From the NCBI GenBank assembly GCA_002484335.1, contig DLJQ01000004.1, positions 1 to 64,000 of the forward strand: a stretch of DNA of 64,000 nucleotides, given 5' to 3'. Of the stretch, positions 7,641 through 16,520 are shown one piece after another (the stretch's first letter is position 1; each line of letters starts with the position of its first letter). This stretch comes from Flavobacteriales bacterium UBA7612. GTDB lineage: Bacteria; Bacteroidota; Bacteroidia; Flavobacteriales; Weeksellaceae. The notes under the pieces were generated by a model. That model saw only the letters and a program-made list of their open reading frames with translations. It had not been told where the DNA came from and did no database searches. The position numbers were made by a program, and so were the translations under genes.

Positions 7641-9443
7641 ATGCAAAACATTAGAAATATTGCGATTATCGCACACGTTGACCACGGTAAAACGACGTTG
7701 GTTGATAAAATTCTTCACTCGACAAACGTTTTCAGAGAAAACCAAGAGTCAGGTGAGTTAATCATGGACAACAATGATATCGAGCGTGAGAGAGGGATTA
7801 CGATCTTCTCTAAAAATGCATCGGTAGAGTACAAAGGTGTAAAAATCAATGTTATTGATACTCCTGGTCACGCCGATTTTGGTGGTGAAGTTGAGCGTGT
7901 ATTGAAAATGGCTGATGGGGTTATTTTATTAGTTGATGCTTTTGAGGGACCAATGCCTCAAACTCGTTTCGTATTAGGAAAAGCATTAGAATTAGGATTA
8001 AAACCATTAGTAGTTATTAATAAAGTAGATAAAGAGAACTGTCGTCCTGACGAAGTTTATGATAAAGTTTTCGAATTATTCTTCAACTTAGATGCTACTG
8101 AAGAGCAGTTAGATTTCCCTGCTTTCTATGGTTCATCTAAACAAGGATGGTTTAATACAGAAAACGTTCCTACAGAAAATATCTTACCTTTAATGGATGG
8201 TATTTTAGAGCACGTTCCAGCTCCAGAAGCTAAAGAAGGTGATTTACAAATGCAAATTACTTCTTTAGATTATTCTAAATTCTTAGGACGTATCGCTGTA
8301 GGTAAAGTAACTCGTGGTGAAATTAAAGAAGGTGATTGGATCGCTTTAACAAAACCAGATGGTTCTTTCAAAAAACATAAAGTAAAAGAATTATATACTT
8401 TCTCTGGATTAGGTAAAACTAAAGCTACAGAAGTTAAAGCAGGTGATATCTGTGCTGTTGTAGGTATTGATGGTTTCCAAATTGGAGATACAATTGCAGA
8501 TCCAGAAAATCCAGAAGCTTTACCAGTAATGCATATTGATGAGCCTACAATGAACATGTCATTCGGGATCAACAACTCTCCATTCTTTGGTAAAGATGGA
8601 AAATTCGTAACTTCTCGTCACTTAGTTGAGCGTTTAGAAGACGAATTAGAGCGTAACTTAGCTTTACGTGTAGAGCCAACAGATGATTCTAATACACAAT
8701 TAGTATATGGTCGTGGTATCATGCACTTATCTGTATTAATCGAGACAATGCGTCGTGAAGGTTATGAGTTAACAGTAGGACAACCACAAGTTATCTTCAA
8801 AGAAATTGATGGTGTTAAATGTGAACCATACGAAACATTAGTAATAGATGTTCCAGATGATTATTCTTCTAAAGCTATCGATTTAGTAACTCAACGTAAA
8901 GGTGATTTATTAATCATGGAAGCAAAAGAAGGTATGCAACATTTAGAATTCGAAATCCCATCTCGTGGATTAATCGGTTTACGTTCTTTAATGTTAACTT
9001 CTACTGCTGGTGAAGCTGTAATGGCTCATAATTTCTTAGCTTATAAACCATTCAAAGGTGCTATTGCTGGACGTTCTGCAGGTGTAATTATCTCTAAAGA
9101 TCAAGGAACTTCAACTCCTTATTCTATTGATAAATTACAAGATCGTGGTAAATTCTTCATCGCTCCAGGAGAAGAAGTTTACGAAGGAATGATTGTTGGA
9201 GAGCATTCTCGTAACAATGATTTAGTTGTAAATGTAATCGAGGCTAAAAAATTAAATAATATTCGTGCAGCTGGTAAAGATGATTCATCTTCTATCGCTC
9301 CAAAAACAGAAATGACTTTGGAAGAATGTATGGAATATATCCAAGCTGATGAGTGTATTGAGGTTACACCTAACTTCATTCGTTTACGTAAAATTCACTT
9401 GAAAGAAGTTGATCGTAAACGTTACGAAAAATCAATGGGATAA
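7641..9443 (+). CDS. typA: Ribosome-associated GTPase TypA/BipA
   Basis: TypA is a translational GTPase of the EF-G/LepA group that acts in ribosome assembly and stress or cold adaptation. The 600-residue length is standard. G motifs are clear: AHVDHGKTTL (11-20), the switch region RERGITI, DTPGHADF and NKVDKEN. EF-Tu-like domain 2 (GRIAVGKVTRGEIKEGD), EF-G domains III and V, and the TypA-specific C-terminus (SRGLIGLRS, then IRLRKIHL) follow. Codon choice favours C-ending and CGT codons more than most neighbours, consistent with high expression. Confidence 0.97.
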   Translation: MQNIRNIAIIAHVDHGKTTLVDKILHSTNVFRENQESGELIMDNNDIERERGITIFSKNASVEYKGVKINVIDTPGHADFGGEVERVLKMADGVILLVDAFEGPMPQTRFVLGKALELGLKPLVVINKVDKENCRPDEVYDKVFELFFNLDATEEQLDFPAFYGSSKQGWFNTENVPTENILPLMDGILEHVPAPEAKEGDLQMQITSLDYSKFLGRIAVGKVTRGEIKEGDWIALTKPDGSFKKHKVKELYTFSGLGKTKATEVKAGDICAVVGIDGFQIGDTIADPENPEALPVMHIDEPTMNMSFGINNSPFFGKDGKFVTSRHLVERLEDELERNLALRVEPTDDSNTQLVYGRGIMHLSVLIETMRREGYELTVGQPQVIFKEIDGVKCEPYETLVIDVPDDYSSKAIDLVTQRKGDLLIMEAKEGMQHLEFEIPSRGLIGLRSLMLTSTAGEAVMAHNFLAYKPFKGAIAGRSAGVIISKDQGTSTPYSIDKLQDRGKFFIAPGEEVYEGMIVGEHSRNNDLVVNVIEAKKLNNIRAAGKDDSSSIAPKTEMTLEECMEYIQADECIEVTPNFIRLRKIHLKEVDRKRYEKSMG

Positions 9444-9484
9444 GATTTAGTTCTTTAATAAGAATTAAAAAATAATATATATAG

Positions 9485-9527
9485 AAAGCGTCAGTAATAA
9501 ACTATTACTGATGCTTTTTGTTTTTTG
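9485..9527 (+). terminator. typA terminator
   Basis: The 14-bp stem AAAGCGTCAGTAAT / ATTACTGATGCTTT has one G-T pair and loop AAACT, and is followed by a T-rich tract. It overlaps the spurious upstream extension of the next reading frame. Confidence 0.88.
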
Positions 9528-9577
9528 AACAACATGATTTAAATTTAATACTTAGAAATCATAAATTAATATCTAAA

Positions 9578-9952
9578 ATGAGTAACCCTGTAATTTACTT
9601 CGAAATACCAGTTGTTGATTTAGAGAGAGCAAGAAAATTTTATAAAAAAGTTTTTAATTTTAGTTTTGAAAATGAGATAATAGATGGATATAATATGATG
9701 TTTTTTCCTTTTAGTGAAAGCGATAAAGGTATTTCAGGAGCTTTAGTAAAAGGAGATGTCTATAAACCAACTATAAATGGAGTTATATTGTATTTTAATA
9801 CAGATGATATTGATGATACTCTAAAAAATGTTGAAGAACAAAATGGTGTAATAATGTATTCTAAAACCTATAATGCAAAGTATAATTTCTATGTAGCCGA
9901 ATTTCAAGATAGTGAAGGAAATAGAATAGCCTTACAACAATTTTTAGATTAA
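9578..9952 (+). CDS. VOC (glyoxalase/bleomycin-resistance fold) family protein
   Basis: The protein has 124 residues from the ATG at 9578. The frame is open back to 9518, but that point lies in the typA terminator, whereas MSNPVIYFEIPVVDLERA is the normal start of a VOC domain. A single betaalphabetabetabeta repeat pair is visible: EIPVVDLERARKFYKKVF opens the first half, VILYFNTDDIDD the second, and EFQDSEGNRIALQQ is the usual end. VOC proteins bind a metal or small molecule as dimers; substrate and reaction cannot be told from sequence. Confidence 0.85.
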   Translation: MSNPVIYFEIPVVDLERARKFYKKVFNFSFENEIIDGYNMMFFPFSESDKGISGALVKGDVYKPTINGVILYFNTDDIDDTLKNVEEQNGVIMYSKTYNAKYNFYVAEFQDSEGNRIALQQFLD

Positions 9953-9955
9953 TTA

Positions 9956-10055
9956 GGGCAATTACTTCGTATTGCGCTTTCTCACTCTCAATCTTTTTAC
10001 TCCGTTAGATCACTTCATAAAAATGATTTCCGTTACAATCGCTATTGCAAATAGG
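9956..10055 (+). repeat. Dispersed repeat family 1, copy A
   Basis: The element begins GGGCAATTACTTCGTATTGC, continues with GCGCTTTCTCACTCTCAATC, and ends CAATCGCTATTGCAAATAGG. Both ends match the element at 17651-17777 while the middle differs. It begins 4 bp after the VOC stop codon, so it would be in that gene's 3' UTR. No ORF is present. Confidence 0.75.
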
Positions 10056-10156
10056 ATTGTAATAGTTTTTTCTTTTCAATTCATTATGTTTAAATTTAAT
10101 GTAAGAATTCATAAAGAATTTTAAAATTTAAAATACCACAAATTAAAATTTATACG

Positions 10157-10741
10157 ATGAATGTAAATCTAAAAAATGAGATTCTTTTACTTTATAACCA
10201 ATTAAAAGAAGAAGATAATCAAAAAGAAAATAGATTGGACAGATGGAGAAATTTAGAACCAGAATCTGCTGAATTTATTTCAGTAATAATAAGAGCTCAA
10301 CAAACTAAAAATATGTTAGAAATAGGAACATCAAATGGATTTTCTACCTTATGGTTTGCTGATGCACTAAAAAGTACACAAGGAAAATTAATAACAATCG
10401 AAATAGAAAAGGATAGGACAGAAGCGGCTAGAAATTATTTGAATAATTTTGACTTAATTCAACAGGTTGAATTAATTACTATGGATGCTAAAGATTATCT
10501 AAATTCTATAGAGAAAGAATTTTCATTAATTTTTTTAGATGCAGAAAGAAAATATTATACTTCTTACTGGGAGAATTTAAAAATGATGTTAGACAAAAAA
10601 GGTAATTTATTAATTGTAGATAATATTATTTCTCATAAAAGTGATGTCGAAGATTTTATAGAATTAATAGAATCAGAAAATAAATATGTATTATCTATAA
10701 TTAATATTGGTGCAGGTTTATTGTTTGTTACAAAAGAGTAA
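10157..10741 (+). CDS. SAM-dependent O-methyltransferase, class I (small-molecule type)
   Basis: The 194-residue protein has the Rossmann methyltransferase core. Motif I MLEIGTSNGFSTLWFA (about residues 54-69) binds SAM, TIEIEKDR is motif II, MDAKDYL follows, and FSLIFLDAERKYY is motif IV with the acidic residue. It resembles the catechol/caffeoyl-CoA O-methyltransferase group (Methyltransf_3/24). The methyl acceptor is unknown. It stands alone between repeats, and no biosynthetic partner gene is adjacent. Confidence 0.85.
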   Translation: MNVNLKNEILLLYNQLKEEDNQKENRLDRWRNLEPESAEFISVIIRAQQTKNMLEIGTSNGFSTLWFADALKSTQGKLITIEIEKDRTEAARNYLNNFDLIQQVELITMDAKDYLNSIEKEFSLIFLDAERKYYTSYWENLKMMLDKKGNLLIVDNIISHKSDVEDFIELIESENKYVLSIINIGAGLLFVTKE

Positions 10742-10813
10742 ATCTTGATAGATTGTTTTAAAATATTCTTAAATTACTTATTATGTTATGATGTATTTAA
10801 ATAGCTATAATTC

Positions 10814-10832
10814 TTCGATAAGCTCAGAATGA
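10814..10832 (-). repeat. Dispersed repeat family 2, copy 1
   Basis: The minus strand reads TCATTCTGAGCTTATCGAA. Related copies lie at 17713, 24832 and 49631. It is in the gap between the methyltransferase gene and the glutamate-synthase-like gene. Confidence 0.7.
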
Positions 10833-10908
10833 TAAATTGTTAATAGTTTTATCTGATTCTATATTCATTAAAATGTTATTCTTATTTTAGAATAATGTTT
10901 TGCAAAAA

Positions 10909-10947
10909 AGATTGGGAACAAAAAGCGTGTCCCGATAGGGGTTGCCC
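10909..10947 (-). repeat. Dispersed repeat family 1, copy C (partial, inverted)
   Basis: The minus strand begins GGGCAACCCCTATCGGGACA and continues CGCTTTTTGTTCCCAATCT, matching the left end of copies A and B. The right end (CTATTGCAAATAGG) is missing, so the copy is truncated. Confidence 0.6.
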
Positions 10948-10981
10948 AAATAAAAATATAGAAAAACAGTTCATTAGATAC

Positions 10982-11017
10982 AAAAAAATGCTCGAAATTA
11001 ATTTCGAGCATTTTTTA
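10982..11017. terminator. Bidirectional terminator
   Basis: A near-perfect palindrome, ATGCTCGAAAT (10988-10998) / ATTTCGAGCAT (11001-11011), is flanked by A7 and T6 runs. It separates the convergent methyltransferase and glutamate-synthase-like genes. Confidence 0.92.
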
Positions 11018-11039
11018 TATATTTAGAATTTTATAAGTC

Positions 11040-12623
11040 TTAGTTTACTTTGCTAAGTGTACGAACTCTAATTTCTTGTAACACTTCTTCTGCTGTTTTA
11101 CCAATATATTTTCCTTCTTCTACGATAGGGTATAATTGGTCATAAGACATGATGTGTACATTGTCTATACGTAAATTAACATGAGAACGATTGAAATCTC
11201 TGTGAGATTTTACACCTGTTGCAGAAATTAATTCAGATAAAATATGCATTGTTTTCTTATGGAAATTATACATACGAACAGATTTATCTTCGACATCTAA
11301 TCCTTTCATTAAATCACGATCTTGTGTTGCAACACCAACAGGACAAGTATTTGTATTACATTGTAATGCTTGTATACAACCAACAGCCATCATCATTGCT
11401 CTTGCAGAGTATACTAAATCTGCTCCAATTGCCATAACACGTGCAATATGGAAAGACGAAACGATTTTACCTGATGCAACAACACGGATATCTTTTTTTA
11501 GGTTATATCCTCTTAATGTATCTACAGCAAAAGCTAAACCATCTAATAATGGCATACCTAATGAATTAGAAAATTCTACAGGAGCAGCTCCAGTTCCACC
11601 TTCACCACCATCAATAACGATATAGTCTGGTTTAATACCTGTTTTTATCATGGCTTCACATATCTCGATAAACTCACGTTTTATACCAATACAAATTTTG
11701 AAACCAACTGGTTTTCCTCCAGATAAATCTCTTAATTGCTTGATGAAATGTAACATTCCTTCTGCATCAGAAAAAGCAGAGTGAGAAGGAGGTGAGTCTA
11801 CAGTTGTATATGGTTCTACTGCACGTATAGCAGCAATTTCTGGTGTATTTTTGTTAGCTGGTAAAATTCCTCCATGTCCAGGTTTTGCACCTTGAGAAAT
11901 TTTAAGCTCTATCATTTTTACATTTGGTAATGTTGCACGTTCTACATATTTGTCAGCATCAAATCCTCCGTTAGCAGCACGACAACCAAAATATCCAGTA
12001 CCAATTTGCCAGATTAAATCTCCACCTGGTTTTAAGTGGTATGGAGAAATTCCTCCTTCACCAGTGTTATGAGCGAAATTTCCCATTTTGGCACCTTTAT
12101 TCATTGCTAAGACAGCATTTTCACTTAAAGAACCAAATGACATTGCTGATATATTTAATAAACTCGCTAAATATGGTTGTTTACATTCGCTTCCTCCTAT
12201 TTTTACACGAGGATCATCAGCATGTTTTATTTTTCCAGCATACATAGAATGATTTAACCATTCATATCCTGGTTGATATACGTCTAACTGTGTTCCGAAT
12301 GGAACTGTATCTATTACGTTTTTTGCACGACGATAAATCATGCTTCGCATTAATCTATCAATTGGTTTTCCTTCTGTATCAGTTTCTACAAAATATTGCA
12401 TAATTTCTGGACGAATACTTTCTAATAAATAACGTCCATGTCCTACAACAGGGAAATTTCTTCTAATTGCGTGTTTAGTTTGGTTCATATCAGTAATTCC
12501 TAATATAATAATAGGAATAGCAATAATTAGGAACCATAACACACCAGTCCAGAAAAAGGAAATAGCTGCAATTGCAACTAAAGTTACAATAGATCCTACT
12601 ACAAAAAGTTGTCTTACTTTCAT
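11040..12623 (-). CDS. FMN-binding glutamate-synthase family protein
   Basis: The protein has 527 residues from the ATG at 12623. A longer frame to 12674 would start with TTG upstream of or inside the TATATTTG promoter box, so it is rejected. Two hydrophobic segments near the N-terminus (about residues 8-45) suggest membrane attachment. The remainder is the GltS FMN-domain barrel: GHGGILPANK, DGGEGGTGAAP for FMN/phosphate, and CNTNTCPVGVATQ, part of the cysteine set for a 3Fe-4S cluster. The glutaminase domain and GltD partner are absent, so it is not a complete glutamate synthase; the electron donor and substrate are unknown. Confidence 0.9.
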   Translation of the reverse strand: MKVRQLFVVGSIVTLVAIAAISFFWTGVLWFLIIAIPIIILGITDMNQTKHAIRRNFPVVGHGRYLLESIRPEIMQYFVETDTEGKPIDRLMRSMIYRRAKNVIDTVPFGTQLDVYQPGYEWLNHSMYAGKIKHADDPRVKIGGSECKQPYLASLLNISAMSFGSLSENAVLAMNKGAKMGNFAHNTGEGGISPYHLKPGGDLIWQIGTGYFGCRAANGGFDADKYVERATLPNVKMIELKISQGAKPGHGGILPANKNTPEIAAIRAVEPYTTVDSPPSHSAFSDAEGMLHFIKQLRDLSGGKPVGFKICIGIKREFIEICEAMIKTGIKPDYIVIDGGEGGTGAAPVEFSNSLGMPLLDGLAFAVDTLRGYNLKKDIRVVASGKIVSSFHIARVMAIGADLVYSARAMMMAVGCIQALQCNTNTCPVGVATQDRDLMKGLDVEDKSVRMYNFHKKTMHILSELISATGVKSHRDFNRSHVNLRIDNVHIMSYDQLYPIVEEGKYIGKTAEEVLQEIRVRTLSKVN

Positions 12624-12661
12624 AAGTAAAAGTTTAAATGATTTTGATTTTAAATTTGGGT

Positions 12662-12669
12662 CAAATATA
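12662..12669 (-). promoter_or_regulatory. -7 box of the glutamate-synthase-like gene
   Basis: The minus strand reads TATATTTG 38 nt before the ATG at 12623. Its position decides the start codon, because the alternative TTG start at 12674 would lie upstream of transcription initiation. Confidence 0.6.
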
Positions 12670-12844
12670 TCCAAAAAAACTTGATTTTTGACCTTAAAAT
12701 ATCAAATAAATTAATATTAAAAAACTCTGAAAATAAGTATAATTTAAAAAAAATCAATCTTTGTTTAATTATCTGTAATTTAATTAAATAATTAAGCTCT
12801 TTTTTTGAAAAATATTCAAATAAACGTTTGTTCTTCTAGAACAA

Positions 12845-14431
12845 TTATTCTTTATAAACTCTTGTTAAATCTAATAGTTTGATAGGGTTTATAGAGAAAT
12901 TTTTAACTTGTCTATTTATAAATAAGGTTGATTGATCATAGAATAAAGGTAAAATAGGAGCTTGTTTCATCATTAATGCATCCATTTGTTCATAGTTTTT
13001 AGCTCTTAATTCAGGATTATTAATCAAAAATGATTTTTCATATAATTGATCAAATTCAGTTGATTTATAATGTGAATAATTAGGCCCTTCAGGTGCAAAA
13101 TTTTTTGAATAATATAAAGATAAAAAGTTTTCTGCATCTGGATAATCAGCTCCCCAATTTGCTCTAAATAACATAAATTTTCCTGTAGCTTTACCTTCGA
13201 GCATTGTTGGTCCTGGGACAACGTTTACTTTTATAGGTAAACCAAGCTTAGCCATTTCAGCTGCTATATATTCACAAATGGCAACATATTCCTGAACAGT
13301 AGTTAATTCTATAGGTTTTATTTTACCTTTTTCTTTCATGTAAGAGTTAATCAATTCTCTTGCTTTTTCGGGATTAAATGAATAACCACTTTTTGATGAA
13401 TATCCAGGTAAACCTTTAGGGATAAAGCCTCCATCAGCAGCAAAAGCTTGACCTTTCATCATATATTTTATAATTTTTTCTTTGTCAACACCATAGTTTA
13501 AAGCTTGTCTCAATTTTAAATTTACAGAATTTTCACCATCTAAATAAAAACATAAATAAACAGTACTCAAATATGGTGCTTTTAAAATCGTTAAATCTTT
13601 TGAATATTTTGGATTTAATTCTCCTAAAGGAGTTAAAATTTCATCTTTGTATGATGGGTCTAAATCTGCCATCATATCTAGATTTCCCTTGATAAGTTCT
13701 AAAAATTCTGAGTTTTTTTCTGGAAGAAAAGTGATATTTACAGCTTCTAAGTATGGTAAACGATTTCCCTTATTATCAAATTCAAAGTATAATGGATTTT
13801 TTCTGAAAACAATTTTAACATTGTCTTCCCAAATTTTGAATTGAAATGGTCCTGTGCCAATTGGATGTTTTAAAAATTCTTCATTTCCATTTTTAAATAA
13901 TTCTTTTGGAACAACAGAAGCATATTTCATTGAAATTAGCCCGAGAAATGCAGGATAAGCTTCTTTCAATTTTATTTCGAAAATACTATCATTTATAGCT
14001 TTGTAAGATGATATATTATTCATAATCCATCCTCCAGAACCACCAGATTTAGGATCTTTTAAACGATCAAAACTAAACGTAAAGTCATTTGCATTTACCG
14101 TTCTAGTAGAATCTTTACCAAAAGCTATATGTTTCTGAAAGTATATATCTTTACGAAGATTAAACGTATATGTTTTTCCATCTGTAGATATTTTCCATGA
14201 TTTAGCAATATCTGGTTTAATTTCAAGATTGTTATCAATTTTAACTAAACTATTGTAAATTAAGTTACAAGCCCAGTTGTTTGCTTGGGTTCTAGCATTG
14301 ATTGGATCCAAGGAAGAAATGTTATCATATCTATTTAATTTAAATACTTTTTTCTCATCAATTTCTATCTTCTTAGAGCATGAAAATAATGAAATAAATA
14401 ACGTGATGTATATAAAGTATTTAGTTGTCAT
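12845..14431 (-). CDS. Peptide/solute-binding lipoprotein (SBP_bac_5, OppA/DppA-like)
   Basis: The 528-residue protein has lipobox LFSC (Cys18) and the extracellular solute-binding family 5 pattern: SLDPINARTQANNWACNLIYN near residues 38-60, then NANDFTFSFDRLKDP, HPIGTGPFQF, LRQALNYGVDKEKI and NWGADYPDAENFL. In the family, such proteins deliver oligopeptides, nickel or other solutes to ABC importers. No permease or ATPase gene adjoins it here, so it is an orphan that must use a distant transporter or serve another role. It is divergent from mtaB with a 56-bp gap. Confidence 0.9.
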   Translation of the reverse strand: MTTKYFIYITLFISLFSCSKKIEIDEKKVFKLNRYDNISSLDPINARTQANNWACNLIYNSLVKIDNNLEIKPDIAKSWKISTDGKTYTFNLRKDIYFQKHIAFGKDSTRTVNANDFTFSFDRLKDPKSGGSGGWIMNNISSYKAINDSIFEIKLKEAYPAFLGLISMKYASVVPKELFKNGNEEFLKHPIGTGPFQFKIWEDNVKIVFRKNPLYFEFDNKGNRLPYLEAVNITFLPEKNSEFLELIKGNLDMMADLDPSYKDEILTPLGELNPKYSKDLTILKAPYLSTVYLCFYLDGENSVNLKLRQALNYGVDKEKIIKYMMKGQAFAADGGFIPKGLPGYSSKSGYSFNPEKARELINSYMKEKGKIKPIELTTVQEYVAICEYIAAEMAKLGLPIKVNVVPGPTMLEGKATGKFMLFRANWGADYPDAENFLSLYYSKNFAPEGPNYSHYKSTEFDQLYEKSFLINNPELRAKNYEQMDALMMKQAPILPLFYDQSTLFINRQVKNFSINPIKLLDLTRVYKE

Positions 14432-14454
14432 GAAAACCTATTTTTTTTATCTTT

Positions 14455-14462
14455 CAAAACTA
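14455..14462 (-). promoter_or_regulatory. -7 box of the solute-binding lipoprotein gene
   Basis: The minus strand reads TAGTTTTG, matching TAnnTTTG, 23 nt before the ATG at 14431. Confidence 0.5.
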
Positions 14463-14474
14463 TGGATTATTTCT

Positions 14475-14482
14475 TAAATTTG
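14475..14482 (+). promoter_or_regulatory. -7 box of mtaB, predicting an almost leaderless mRNA
   Basis: TAAATTTG ends only 5 nt before the mtaB ATG at 14488. With initiation about 4-7 nt past the box, the transcript would start at or next to the start codon. Confidence 0.55.
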
Positions 14483-14487
14483 CAGCT

Positions 14488-15825
14488 ATGAATAATCAAA
14501 CAAAAACAGTTGCATTTCATACATTGGGATGTAAGCTTAATTTTTCGGAAACTTCTACGATTGCAAGAAATCTAAAAGATAGTGGTTACGATAAGGTTGA
14601 GTTTACTGATTCTGCCGATGTGTACGTGATTAATACGTGTTCGGTTACAGCAAATGCAGACAAAGAATGCAGAACAATTGTTAAAAATGCAATGAAAGCC
14701 AATCCAAATGGTTTTGTTGTTATTGTAGGTTGTTATGCTCAATTAAAACCGCAAGAAATTGCAGAGATGGATGGTGTTGATTTGGTTTTAGGAGCAGCAG
14801 AAAAATTTAATATAGCTGAATATTTAGACGATATCAATAAAAATAACGAAGCAATTGTACATTCTTGTGAAATAGAAGAAGCTGATTTTTATGTAGGTTC
14901 TTATTCTATTGGAGATAGAACTCGCGCTTTCTTAAAAGTCCAAGATGGTTGTGATTATAAATGTACTTATTGTACAATTCCATTGGCAAGAGGTATATCT
15001 AGATCGGATACTGTAGAAAATGTAATTAAAAATGCAAATGAAATTGCTAATAAAGGAATCAAAGAAATTGTACTTACAGGAGTAAATATCGGAGATTATG
15101 GAAAAGGTGAATTCGGAAATAAAAAGCATGAACATACTTTTCTTGAACTTGTACAAGAGTTAGATCAAGTAGATGCTATCGAAAGAATTAGAATATCATC
15201 AATAGAACCAAATTTATTGAAAGATGAAACGATAGATTTTGTATCAAAAAGTAATCGTTTTGTTCCTCATTTTCATATTCCATTACAATCAGGTAGTGAT
15301 GAAATTTTGAAGAAAATGAAACGTAGATATCTTTCTAATTTATATACAAATCGCGTTGCTAAAATACGCGAAGTAATGCCAAATGCTTGTATTGGTGTTG
15401 ATGTGATTGTTGGTTTTCCTGGAGAAACAGAAGAGCTTTTCATGGAAACTTACAATTTTTTAAACCAAATGCCAATCAGTTATTTACATGTTTTCACTTA
15501 TTCTGAACGTGATAATACAGAAGCGATAGATTTTGAAGGTGTTGTTGATCAAGGAGAACGTAAAAGACGTAATAAAATGTTACGTATTTTATCAGAGAAA
15601 AAAAGACAAGCTTTTTACCAATCTCAATTAGGTTCTACACATAAAGTTTTATGGGAACATGATAGCAAAAATGGGAAAATGTTTGGATTTACTGAGAATT
15701 ATGTTAAGGTTCAAACTGATTTTAATCCAGATTTAGTTAACCAAACTCAGGTTGTTGAATTAACTAGAATTAATCATAACGGAGTTGTAGAAGTGAAAAT
15801 ATCTGAATTAGAGTTAGTTAATTGA
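14488..15825 (+). CDS. mtaB: tRNA t6A37 methylthiotransferase MtaB
   Basis: MtaB is a radical-SAM enzyme that converts t6A37 to ms2t6A37 in tRNAs reading ANN codons. The 445-residue protein has the N-terminal MTTase domain with its three cluster cysteines (TLGCKLNF, INTCSVT, IVGCYAQ), the radical-SAM CxxxCxxC in GCDYKCTYCTIPLARG near residues 154-169, and a C-terminal TRAM-like region. The opening FHTLGCKLNFSET is characteristic of MtaB rather than MiaB or RimO. The promoter box abuts the start codon. Confidence 0.95.
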   Translation: MNNQTKTVAFHTLGCKLNFSETSTIARNLKDSGYDKVEFTDSADVYVINTCSVTANADKECRTIVKNAMKANPNGFVVIVGCYAQLKPQEIAEMDGVDLVLGAAEKFNIAEYLDDINKNNEAIVHSCEIEEADFYVGSYSIGDRTRAFLKVQDGCDYKCTYCTIPLARGISRSDTVENVIKNANEIANKGIKEIVLTGVNIGDYGKGEFGNKKHEHTFLELVQELDQVDAIERIRISSIEPNLLKDETIDFVSKSNRFVPHFHIPLQSGSDEILKKMKRRYLSNLYTNRVAKIREVMPNACIGVDVIVGFPGETEELFMETYNFLNQMPISYLHVFTYSERDNTEAIDFEGVVDQGERKRRNKMLRILSEKKRQAFYQSQLGSTHKVLWEHDSKNGKMFGFTENYVKVQTDFNPDLVNQTQVVELTRINHNGVVEVKISELELVN

Positions 15826-15929
15826 ATTTAATAAATATTAGTTAAAAAATAGTTTACTTATATTTTGAACTATTTTTTTAGTTTATCTTTAGGACAAAAT
15901 TGTAGATTTAATTTTTAAAAATTAAGATA

Positions 15930-16475
15930 ATGAAAGGTATACACTTTACTTTTATAGTTTTATTATCACTATTGGTTACAAGTTGTGGTACAGTGCAGGT
16001 TAGCACAGATTATGACAGATCAACAAATTTCTCAACGTATAAAACGTATACATTCCATCAAAAAGGTTTGGATAAATTGAAAGTAAATGATTTGGATAAA
16101 AATAGATTAATAAAATCAATTGATGCTCAAATGGCTTCAAAAGGTTTTACTAAAGTATCTTCGGATGCTGATTTAGTTATTAATTTATTAACAAGTTCTA
16201 AAGAAGAAGTATCTGTTTATAATGACAATTGGGGGTATGGTCCTTATGGTTATTATGGCGGTTTTTATGGTGGAGGATATTACGGAGGTAATAATGTTTC
16301 ATCATATCAAGCAGGAACAATTGTTATAGATATTGTTGATGATAAACGTAATATACTAATTTGGCAAGGTGTTGGATCTGATTTTAATTTAAGTAATATC
16401 AGTGCAAAAGCAGAAAAGATACCAAAAGCAATTCAAGAAATTTTATCTAAATTTCCACCAGAAAAGAAAAAATAA
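15930..16475 (+). CDS. DUF4136 family lipoprotein
   Basis: The 181-residue protein has lipobox VTSC (Cys19) and the DUF4136 pattern: VSTDYDRSTNFSTYKTYTF near the N-terminus, DLVINL in the middle, and the end IVIDIVDDKRNILIWQGVG. A Gly/Tyr-rich insert of about 22 residues (residues 101-122, with YGYYGGFYGGGYYGG) is a low-complexity loop often seen in the family. The function of DUF4136 proteins is not established; they are envelope lipoproteins. The gene is alone and ends in a strong terminator. Confidence 0.88.
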   Translation: MKGIHFTFIVLLSLLVTSCGTVQVSTDYDRSTNFSTYKTYTFHQKGLDKLKVNDLDKNRLIKSIDAQMASKGFTKVSSDADLVINLLTSSKEEVSVYNDNWGYGPYGYYGGFYGGGYYGGNNVSSYQAGTIVIDIVDDKRNILIWQGVGSDFNLSNISAKAEKIPKAIQEILSKFPPEKKK

Positions 16476-16483
16476 AAACGTAT

Positions 16484-16520
16484 AAAAAAAACGTTTCCAT
16501 TTTGGAAACGTTTTTTTTTT
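16484..16520. terminator. Bidirectional terminator
   Basis: ACGTTTCCA / TGGAAACGT is flanked by an A8 run and a T10 run. It serves the DUF4136 gene and the convergent flavin-dependent monooxygenase gene. Confidence 0.93.

Noticed and set aside
8270..8575. Open frame of 101 codons on the minus strand within typA
   Set aside because: It lies fully inside a conserved gene and shows no protein-like features; it is a shadow of typA codon bias. The same applies to the other minus- or plus-strand frames nested in real genes.
9518..9577. Upstream extension of the VOC reading frame
   Set aside because: It starts inside the typA terminator T-run and has no VOC similarity; MSNPVIYFEIPV at 9578 is the normal start.
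12624..12674. Longer N-terminus for the glutamate-synthase-like protein
   Set aside because: It would begin with TTG at 12674, upstream of or within the TATATTTG promoter box; the ATG at 12623 starts the natural membrane segment.
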